A stretch of 64,000 bases of DNA, from positions 4,418,501-4,482,500 of the forward strand of contig NZ_FNTD01000004.1 in assembly GCF_900104815.1 (NCBI RefSeq). Direction: 5' to 3'. Below the pieces are notes generated by a model that saw only the letters and a program-made list of their open reading frames with translations, did not search any database and was not told where the DNA came from. Below, piece by piece: positions 57,563-64,000 of the stretch. The position numbers and the translations under genes are program-made. Origin of the DNA: Streptomyces misionensis. GTDB lineage: Bacteria; Actinomycetota; Actinomycetes; Streptomycetales; Streptomycetaceae. How positions within the stretch are numbered: position 1 is the first letter of the stretch; the number at the start of each line of letters is the position of its first letter.

Positions 57563-58687
57563 CTAGACGTACCGCTCCAGGATCGAGGACTCGGCCAGGC
57601 GGGACAGGCCCTCGCGGACGCTCCTCGCCCGCGCCTCGCCCACGCCGTCCACCGTCTGGAGGTCGTCCACGCTCGCGGCCAGCAACTTCTGGAGCCCGCC
57701 GAAGTGTTCGACCAGCCGGTCGATGATCGCGCCGGGCAGCCGCGGCACCTTGGCCAGCAGCCGGAAGCCCCGCGGGGACACCGCGGAGTCGAGCGTCTCG
57801 GGCGAACCGGTGTAGCCCAACGCCCGTGCCACCGTGCCGACTTCGATCAGTTCCGCCTGGGTGAGCGCGTCCAGCTCGGCCAGGGCCTGCTCCACCGTGC
57901 GGGAACGCTTAGCCGTCGGCTCGGGCACGTAGTCCCGCACCACCAGCTCCCGGTCCGGCTCGACCCCCGCGATCAACTCCTCCAGCTGGAGGGCGAGAAG
58001 GCGGCCGTCGGTGCCCAGCTCCACCACGTACTCGGCGATCTCGGTGGCGATCCGCCGGACCATCTCCAGGCGCTGCGCGACGGCGGACACGTCCCGCACC
58101 GTCACCAGGTCCTCGATCTCCAGCGCCGACAGCGTGCCCGCCACCTCGTCCAGGCGCAGCTTGTACCGCTCCAGCGTGGCCAGCGCCTGGTTCGCGCGGG
58201 AGAGGATCGCCGCGGAGTCCTCCAGGACGCGGCGCTGACCGTCGACGTAGAGCGCGATCAGCCGCATCGACTGGGAGACCGAGACCACCGGGAAGCCGAC
58301 CTGCTTGCTCACCCGGTCCGCCGTGCGGTGCCGGGTGCCCGTCTCCTCCGTGGGGATCGTCGGGTCCGGGACCAGCTGGACGCCCGCGCGCAGGATCTTC
58401 GACAGGTCCGACGACAGCACGATGCCGCCGTCCAGCTTGCACAGCTCCCGCAGCCGGGTCGCGGTGAACTCCACGTCCAGCACGAACCCGCCCGTGCACA
58501 TCGCCTCGACGGTCTTGTCGGAGCCGAGCACGATCAGTCCGCCGGTGTTGCCGCGCAGCACGCGCTCCAGGCCGTCCCGCATGGCCGTACCGGGTGCCAC
58601 GGCGCTCAGCGAGGCGCGCATCAGGCCATCGGAACCGGCACTCCCACCGGACTTTCCGGGAGCTGCTGCCCGGTCGTTGGCTGCCAC
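57563..58687 (-). CDS. disA: DNA integrity scanning protein / diadenylate cyclase
   Basis: Makes c-di-AMP and scans DNA for damage. The N-terminal DAC domain has the catalytic [10 protein letters not shown] (DGA-like motif, here DGG) and [12 protein letters not shown] (RHR). A linker and the C-terminal HhH domain ([39 protein letters not shown]) bind branched DNA. It is 374 aa, the usual octamer-forming size. GTG 58687 has GGAGGAG upstream. It follows radA, the classic partner. Confidence 0.97.
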   Translation of the reverse strand: MAANDRAAAPGKSGGSAGSDGLMRASLSAVAPGTAMRDGLERVLRGNTGGLIVLGSDKTVEAMCTGGFVLDVEFTATRLRELCKLDGGIVLSSDLSKILRAGVQLVPDPTIPTEETGTRHRTADRVSKQVGFPVVSVSQSMRLIALYVDGQRRVLEDSAAILSRANQALATLERYKLRLDEVAGTLSALEIEDLVTVRDVSAVAQRLEMVRRIATEIAEYVVELGTDGRLLALQLEELIAGVEPDRELVVRDYVPEPTAKRSRTVEQALAELDALTQAELIEVGTVARALGYTGSPETLDSAVSPRGFRLLAKVPRLPGAIIDRLVEHFGGLQKLLAASVDDLQTVDGVGEARARSVREGLSRLAESSILERYV

Positions 58688-58767
58688 TGCACTCCTCCGG
58701 TCGCAGGTTCTGACGCGCTCCCGTACCCGCACGCGGTTCGTACGGACGGGCGAGACCTGGGCAAAGT

Positions 58768-60177
58768 CTACCGGCGGTCCTCCGCCTCCCGTGGGGCCTC
58801 TCGGCGACGGGAGCGGGGCAGGACCCGCAGCGCATCTCCCATGTCGGCGACTTCCAGCACCTTCATCCCCGGCGGGATCTTCCCCGGATCGCCCGGCACC
58901 AGGGCATGCGTGAAGCCCAGCCGGTGCGCCTCGGCGAGTCTGCGCTGCACGCCCGTGACCCGCCTCACCTCGCCCGCCAGTCCCACCTCGCCGATGGCGA
59001 CCAGGTTCTTCGGCAGCGGGGTGTCGCTCGCCGCGGAGGCCAGCGCGAGGGCGATCGCCAGGTCGGCGGCCGGTTCGGACAGCTTCACCCCGCCGACCGT
59101 CGCCGAGTAGATGTCCCGCTTGCCGAGCGCGCTGATCCGGCCGCGCTGTTCGAGCACGGCCAGCATCATCGACACCCGGGAGGTCTCCAGGCCGGACGTC
59201 GTGCGCCGGGGGGAGGGGATCTGGGAGTCGACGGTCAGCGCCTGCACCTCCGCGACCAGCGGGCGGCGGCCCTCCAGGGTCACGGTCAGACAGGTGCCCG
59301 GCACCGGTTCGTCGCGCCGGGTGAGGAAGAGGCCGCTGGGGTCGGCGAGGCCGGTGATGCCCTCGTCGTGCAGTTCGAAGCAGCCGACCTCGTCGGTGGC
59401 GCCGTACCGGTTCTTCACGCCGCGCACCAGGCGCAGCCGGGCGTGCCGGTCGCCCTCGAAGTGCAGCACGACGTCCACCAGGTGCTCCAGGAGGCGGGGG
59501 CCCGCGATGGCGCCGTCCTTGGTGACGTGGCCCACCAGCAGCGTGGACATGCCGCGCTCCTTGGAGGCGCGGATCAGCGCCCCGGCCACCTCGCGCACCT
59601 GGGCCATGCCGCCGGGCGCCCCCTCGATCTCCGGGGAGGCGACGGTCTGCACCGAGTCGAGGACCAGCAGGGACGGCTTGACCTCGTCCAAGTGACCGAG
59701 GACCGCGGACAGGTCGGTCTCCGCGGCCAGGTACAGCTGGTCGTGCAGGGCGCCGATGCGGTCGGCGCGCAGCCGCACCTGGCTCGCCGACTCCTCGCCC
59801 GTGACATAGAGGGTGCGGTGCTCCTCGCTCGCCGCCTTGGCCGCCACGTCCAGCAGCAGGGTGGACTTGCCGACGCCCGGCTCGCCCGCGAGCAGTACCA
59901 CCGCGCCCGGTACCAGTCCGCCGCCGAGCACCCGGTCCAGCTCGGGCACGCCGGTGGAGCGGGCGGTGGCCTGCCGGCCGTCGACCTGGCCGATGGGCAG
60001 CGCGGAGTTCACGACCCGGCCGGGCGCCGTGGTGCGCACGGCGGGCGCGCCGTACTCCTCGACCGTGCCCCACGCCTGGCACTCGGGGCAGCGGCCGAGC
60101 CACTTGGCCGTCTGCCAGCCGCACTCGGTGCAGCGGTAGGACGGGCGGTCCTTGGTGGTCTTGGTACGGGCAGCCAT
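58768..60177 (-). CDS. radA: DNA repair protein RadA
   Basis: A 469-aa RecA-like branch-migration helicase for recombinational repair. It has an N-terminal zinc finger ([18 protein letters not shown]), Walker A GEPGVGKS, the RadA-specific motif KNRYGATDE (usually KNRFG) and a C-terminal Lon-like domain ([19 protein letters not shown]). ATG 60177 is used. It lies 80 bases upstream of disA on the same strand, which fits co-transcription; known RadA proteins also modulate DisA activity. Confidence 0.96.
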   Translation of the reverse strand: MAARTKTTKDRPSYRCTECGWQTAKWLGRCPECQAWGTVEEYGAPAVRTTAPGRVVNSALPIGQVDGRQATARSTGVPELDRVLGGGLVPGAVVLLAGEPGVGKSTLLLDVAAKAASEEHRTLYVTGEESASQVRLRADRIGALHDQLYLAAETDLSAVLGHLDEVKPSLLVLDSVQTVASPEIEGAPGGMAQVREVAGALIRASKERGMSTLLVGHVTKDGAIAGPRLLEHLVDVVLHFEGDRHARLRLVRGVKNRYGATDEVGCFELHDEGITGLADPSGLFLTRRDEPVPGTCLTVTLEGRRPLVAEVQALTVDSQIPSPRRTTSGLETSRVSMMLAVLEQRGRISALGKRDIYSATVGGVKLSEPAADLAIALALASAASDTPLPKNLVAIGEVGLAGEVRRVTGVQRRLAEAHRLGFTHALVPGDPGKIPPGMKVLEVADMGDALRVLPRSRRREAPREAEDRR

Positions 60178-60375
60178 GCGGAAACCGTAGCCCGCGGCAC
60201 TGACAGCGGGACGGGGGACCGCCATGTGGGTGGACCCGTACCGGTCACCGGCCGTCCCTATTCAGCCGTGTGCCAGAGGGCTCCTGTCCCCTTATGAGGG
60301 ATCGTTTCACCCGTACGGATTAAAACAGCTCAAGGCTCCGGAAGGGACGCTCCGCCGCGGCCTACGGTCGCACGG

Positions 60376-62136
60376 GTGATGAGCAGCAGCCCGGAGACCA
60401 CCACCCGCACCACCGGCGCGTACCGGGCGCACGGCCGGGCGCGAAAGGCGCGCGAGACGCGTGAACCCGGCGACCGTGCGCAGGCGCCCGAGCCGCGCGA
60501 GGCAGACGACGCTCGTGATGCTCACGGGGCGCCCGATGCCCGCAGGGCACGTGAGGCGCGCGACCGGGCCGCCGCGCGCTCCATCGCCCGCCGCGCGTCG
60601 GCAAGCCACGAGCCGTACCTGGACGGCCTGTTCACCTACTGCCTGTCCGTCCTGTGCGACCACGACGCGGCCACCGCCGCCCTGGGCGACGCCCTCGCGC
60701 TGGCCGAGCGGCGCGCGCACCGCGTCCCCGCCGCCGACGACGACCGCAGGGCCTGGCTGTACGCGCTGGCCCGCTGGTCATGCCTGCGCAAGCTGGCCGA
60801 GGCCAAACAGAGGCGGCACGCCGCGCACGCGGCGGGCCGCACCGGCGGGCCGGCCGGACAGGAGCCGTCCGGACCCGCCCTCCCCGCGCCGCTCCAGGAA
60901 CAACGGCGCCGGGATCTGGCCCTGCTCGCCTGGCCGGAGGCGGCCGGCACCACCCCCGAGCAGCGCGAGGCCCTGGAACTCGCCGTCCGCCACCACCTCA
61001 CCGCCCGCGAGGTCGCCGCCGTCCTCGGCATGGCACCGGCCGCCGCCCGCGATCTGCTCGCCGCGGCCGCCTGCGAGGTCGAGCGCACCCGCGCCGCGCT
61101 CGCCGTGGTGGAGACCGGCGGCTGCCCGAGCGTCGCGCACCTCACCGGGGACAACCGGCTGATCCTCTCCACGGCGCTGCGCCGCGAACTGGTCCGGCAC
61201 GTCGACGACTGCCCGCGCTGCCGCCGCACCGCCGAGCGCGCGGCCCCCGGCCGCTGGCCCGGCACCACGGTCACCCCCGCCGAGCTGCCGGTCCTGGAGG
61301 CGCCCCGCGCGGCCCTCGCCGCGCTCTCCCGGTCGCGGGTCGCGGCCGCCCCCCGCTTCGACCGCCGCGGCTTCCCGATGGACCCGAAGGACCGCGCGGC
61401 CCGCCGCGACCGGCTGCGCGCCCGCGCGGTGACGACGACGGTGGTCGCGACGGTGGTGGCGGCACCCGTGCTCGCCCTGTGGGCCGCCTACCGGGGCGCG
61501 CCGGCCGGAGAGGGCGACGGCCACCACGGCACCACCCGCGAGGCCCAGGGCCCCGACACGCTCGGGGGCGGCGGCACGGGCGGCTACGAGAACGCGGGCA
61601 GCGCGCGCGTGAAGCGTCCGGGCGAGGACGGCAAGTCGGACGTCTCGGTGGAGGTGCGCGGCGTCTCCGGAACCGGCGCGGCCGCCGCCGGCGGTCTGAC
61701 GGTGACCGCGGCGAACGACGGCGACACCACCCTGATCACCCTGACGGCCACCGGCTCGTCCGCCCTGCGCTGGTCGGCGACCACGGGAGCGTCCTGGCTC
61801 TATCTGAGCCGGTCCTCGGGCACCCTCGACCCCGGCACCTCCGTGACGGTGAAGGCCTACGTCGACCACCTCCGCGAGCCCTCGGGCCCCTGGCGCGCCC
61901 AGGTGGCCGTCTCCCCGGCCGGCGCGGTGGTCACCATCACCGGCTACGGCACGGCCCCGAGCCGCCACCCCGTACCGCCCTCGCCCACCCCGACCCCGAG
62001 CATCCCCACCGCACCCCCGCCCACCACCCCGGCCTCCCCGCCCACGGAACCCACGCCCCCACCGCCCTCGGACACCCCCACCCCCACGCCCCCGCCGCCG
62101 ACCCCCACCGAGACACCGAGCCCGTCGGACACGTAG
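60376..62136 (+). CDS. sigma-factor-like / anti-sigma-like / BACON-domain membrane fusion protein
   Basis: A 586-aa protein with an unusual order of parts. Residues 1-75: charged, Arg/Ala-rich, disordered. About 79-130: a sigma region 2-like helix pair (HEPYLDGLFTYCLSVLCDHDAATAALGDAL). About 195-245: a region 4-like HTH (EQREALELAVRHHLTAREVAAVLGMAPAAARDLL). H275-C279-C282 (HVDDCPRC) matches the HX3CX2C zinc motif of ZAS anti-sigma factors. About 352-373: one membrane span. About 435-530: a BACON-type beta-sandwich (WLYLSRSSGTLDPGTSVTV). 535-586: a Pro/Thr-rich tail. The extracellular part might sense carbohydrate or wall material. The function is unknown. GTG 60376 or ATG 60379 starts it. Confidence 0.8.
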   Translation: MMSSSPETTTRTTGAYRAHGRARKARETREPGDRAQAPEPREADDARDAHGAPDARRAREARDRAAARSIARRASASHEPYLDGLFTYCLSVLCDHDAATAALGDALALAERRAHRVPAADDDRRAWLYALARWSCLRKLAEAKQRRHAAHAAGRTGGPAGQEPSGPALPAPLQEQRRRDLALLAWPEAAGTTPEQREALELAVRHHLTAREVAAVLGMAPAAARDLLAAAACEVERTRAALAVVETGGCPSVAHLTGDNRLILSTALRRELVRHVDDCPRCRRTAERAAPGRWPGTTVTPAELPVLEAPRAALAALSRSRVAAAPRFDRRGFPMDPKDRAARRDRLRARAVTTTVVATVVAAPVLALWAAYRGAPAGEGDGHHGTTREAQGPDTLGGGGTGGYENAGSARVKRPGEDGKSDVSVEVRGVSGTGAAAAGGLTVTAANDGDTTLITLTATGSSALRWSATTGASWLYLSRSSGTLDPGTSVTVKAYVDHLREPSGPWRAQVAVSPAGAVVTITGYGTAPSRHPVPPSPTPTPSIPTAPPPTTPASPPTEPTPPPPSDTPTPTPPPPTPTETPSPSDT

Positions 62137-62169
62137 GCAGCCACGCCGGCGCGCTCGAAGCCGTGCCGA

Positions 62170-62228
62170 GAAGAGCCCCTCGGCGCCCGCCCGGACCGTG
62201 CGTGGCCGGGGGCGCCGAGGGGCTCTTC
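62170..62228. terminator. long hairpin between convergent genes
   Basis: A perfect 18-base stem (arms 62170-62187 and 62211-62228, core AGAGCCCCTCGGCGCC) with a 23-base loop lies between the BACON gene and the cysteine-rich gene that converges on it. It is suited to ending both transcripts. Confidence 0.82.
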
Positions 62229-62277
62229 GAGCGGGAAGCCGCGGCGCGAAGCGCGGGCGTGAGGCGGCGCCGAGCGG

Positions 62278-63117
62278 CTACGGCGCCGGGTCCGCCGGGT
62301 GCGGGGCCACGACCGGGAGCGCCGACGCCAGGCGCTGCTCGCACAGTTCGACCAGGCGGTCGTACCCCGCCTTGCCCATCAGCTCCGTGAGTTCGGCGCG
62401 GTAGGAGACGTACACCGGCTCGCCCGCCCCGTGCGCCGAGGTCGCCGACGTGCACCACCAGTGCAGGTCGTGGCCGCCGGGGCCCCAGCCCCTGCGGTCG
62501 TACTCCCCGATGGACACCTGGAGCACCCGCGTGTCGTCGGGCCGGTCGATCCACTCGTACGTCCGCCGGATCGGCAGCTGCCAGCACACGTCCGGCTTGG
62601 TCTCCAGCGGCTCCCGCCCCTCCTTCAGCGCCAGGATGTGCAGCGAGCAGCCCGCGCCGCCCGCGAACCCCGGCCGGTTCTGGAAGATGCAGGACCCCTG
62701 GAAGGGCCGCGTCTGCCGGGACCCCTCCTCGTCCTCCGAGACCCAGCCGCCGCGCACGCCCTCGTCGTGGTGCTGCCAGATGTCCGGCGTGAGCCGGGCC
62801 ACGTGCTCGGCGACCCGCTTCTCGTCGTCCTCGTCGGAGAAGTGCGCGCCCAGCGAGCAGCAGCCGTCGTCCGCGCGGCCCGCCTGGATGCCCTGGCAGC
62901 CGCTGCCGAAGATGCAGTTCCAGCGCGAGGTCAGCCAGGTCAGATCGCAGCGGAAGACCTGCTCGTCGTCCGCCGGATCGGGAAACTCCACCCACGCGCG
63001 CGCGAAGTCGAGCCCCTTCTCGTCGCTCACCTTCGACCCCTTGGAAGCTTTGGCGGCCTTGCGCACCTTGTCCGCCTTTTCAGCTTTTGCCGACTTCGCC
63101 TTTTTCGTCTTTGGCAC
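62278..63117 (-). CDS. cysteine-rich protein with lysine-rich N-terminus, function unknown
   Basis: A 279-aa protein that I cannot assign. The first 30 residues are Lys/Ala-rich ([17 protein letters not shown]), histone-tail-like. The rest has ten cysteines, several in a cluster ([73 protein letters not shown]). The spacing suggests a metal or Fe-S site, loosely like YkgJ/DUF3109 proteins. No signal peptide. ATG 63117 is used; a shorter start after the Lys-rich part is possible. It is divergent from ppx. Confidence 0.78.
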   Translation of the reverse strand: MPKTKKAKSAKAEKADKVRKAAKASKGSKVSDEKGLDFARAWVEFPDPADDEQVFRCDLTWLTSRWNCIFGSGCQGIQAGRADDGCCSLGAHFSDEDDEKRVAEHVARLTPDIWQHHDEGVRGGWVSEDEEGSRQTRPFQGSCIFQNRPGFAGGAGCSLHILALKEGREPLETKPDVCWQLPIRRTYEWIDRPDDTRVLQVSIGEYDRRGWGPGGHDLHWWCTSATSAHGAGEPVYVSYRAELTELMGKAGYDRLVELCEQRLASALPVVAPHPADPAP

Positions 63118-63188
63118 CCGTCCAGGGTAAGCGCCCCGCCCCCGGACCGGGGGCCGAGGAGCCGCGTTCTGGCAGTAGCGTTCCGTAC

Positions 63189-64000
63189 ATGAGACTCGGT
63201 GTCCTGGACGTGGGTTCGAACACGGTGCATCTGCTGGTGGTGGACGCCCACCCCGGCGCGCGCCCGCTGCCCGCCCATTCGCACAAGGCCGACCTTCGGC
63301 TCGCCCAACTCCTCGACGACGGCGGCGCCATCGGAGACGCCGGCATCGAGAAGCTCGTCGACGTCGTACGCGACGCCCTCCAGGCCGCCGAGGACAAGGG
63401 CGTCGAGGACCTGCTGCCGTTCGCGACCTCCGCCGTCCGCGAGGCGAGCAACGCCGACGAGGTCCTCGCCCGGGTCGCCGACGAGACCGGCGTACGACTC
63501 CAGGTCCTCTCCGGCGCCGAGGAGGCCCGCCTCACCTTCCTCGCGGTGCGCCGCTGGTTCGGCTGGTCCGCCGGGAAGCTGCTGGTCCTGGACATCGGCG
63601 GCGGCTCCCTGGAGATCGCCTTCGGCATCGACGAGGAGCCGGACGCCGCCGCCTCCCTCCCGCTCGGCGCCGGCCGGCTCACCGCCGGCTGGCTGCCCGG
63701 CGACCCGCCCGCCCCGGACGACGTGCGCGCCCTGCGCCGCCACGTCCGCGCGGAGATCGCCCGCACGGTCGGCGAGTTCGCCCGCTTCGGCGCCCCCGAC
63801 CACGTCGTCGCCACCTCCAAGACCTTCAAACAGCTGGCCCGCATCGCCGGCGCCGCCCGCAGCGCCGAGGGCCTCTACGTGCAGCGCGAACTCAAGCGCG
63901 AGTCCCTGGAGGCCTGGGTCCCGCGCCTGTCGGCCATGACCATCGACCAGCGCGCCGAACTGCCCGGCGTCTCCGACGGCAGGGCGGCCCAGCTCCTCGC
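63189..64000 (+). CDS. ppx: Ppx/GppA family exopolyphosphatase (3' end cut off by window)
   Basis: Expected to hydrolyse polyphosphate or pppGpp. The ASKHA-fold motifs are present: [42 protein letters not shown] and [15 protein letters not shown]. The frame is still open at base 64000, with about 270 codons seen, so the C-terminus is missing. ATG 63189 gives the family N-terminus directly. It is divergent from the cysteine-rich gene across 71 bases. Confidence 0.93.
   Translation, partial: MRLGVLDVGSNTVHLLVVDAHPGARPLPAHSHKADLRLAQLLDDGGAIGDAGIEKLVDVVRDALQAAEDKGVEDLLPFATSAVREASNADEVLARVADETGVRLQVLSGAEEARLTFLAVRRWFGWSAGKLLVLDIGGGSLEIAFGIDEEPDAAASLPLGAGRLTAGWLPGDPPAPDDVRALRRHVRAEIARTVGEFARFGAPDHVVATSKTFKQLARIAGAARSAEGLYVQRELKRESLEAWVPRLSAMTIDQRAELPGVSDGRAAQLL

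Overview
The window is a high-GC actinobacterial chromosome segment, almost certainly from a Streptomyces. Codon third positions are nearly all G or C, GTG and TTG starts are common, and the gene order resembles the known Streptomyces core region running from tipA and ppa through tilS-hpt-ftsH-folE, nuoD2, panC-nadB-nadC-coaX, lsr2-clpC and sigE-cseABC to mutY, disA and radA. The genus call rests on recognised protein families and synteny from memory, not on a database search. I see no rRNA, tRNA, CRISPR array, insertion sequence or prophage. The two end genes (an aldehyde dehydrogenase and a Ppx/GppA phosphatase) are cut by the window edges.

Region by region. 1-8.3 kb: aldehyde dehydrogenase, a DinB-type protein, a glutamate decarboxylase gene broken by a one-base frameshift, a complete tipA-type thiopeptide sensor gene with its palindromic promoter, YbjQ, DedA, a ThrE-type exporter and inorganic pyrophosphatase. 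8.3-15.4 kb: D-Ala-D-Ala carboxypeptidase, a DUF2342 metalloprotease, tilS, hpt and ftsH. 15.4-21.3 kb: folate genes folE (+) and folP-NTF2-folB-folK-DUF3180 (-), then a membrane aminoacyl-phosphatidylglycerol-synthase-like gene. 21.4-31 kb: a secreted or membrane esterase, a coiled-coil protein, orphan nuoD2 facing a MidA-type methyltransferase, a NarL-type two-component system, an ArsR-type regulator divergent from a 45-aa peptide gene, and an L-threonine aldolase.

31-43.2 kb: an overlapping pantothenate/NAD/CoA operon (DUF2520-panC-nadB-nadC-coaX), small conserved proteins, a BlaI-type regulator, argA, lsr2 and clpC. The clpC upstream region carries a site matching the ClgR operator pattern. 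43.2-51.9 kb looks most accessory: a 1008-aa NACHT NTPase with a C-terminal leucine-rich region (a candidate NLR-like defence gene), a secreted acid phosphatase, an M23 endopeptidase with a long structured 5' region, a TetR/MFS efflux pair with a long inverted repeat between the genes, and a TetR/SDR pair with a tandem operator-like repeat.

52-64 kb: the cell-envelope stress operon sigE-cseA-cseB-cseC, mutY, a membrane-anchored protein, the radA-disA pair (DNA repair and c-di-AMP synthesis), a large protein that appears to join sigma-factor-like, anti-sigma-like, membrane and BACON domains, a cysteine-rich protein and the start of ppx.

Most of the window is housekeeping sequence. The best candidates for new biology are the NACHT-LRR gene (43244-46270), the sigma/anti-sigma/BACON fusion (60376-62136), the pairing of nuoD2 with a MidA-family methyltransferase, and the unusual Walker A motif in FtsH.
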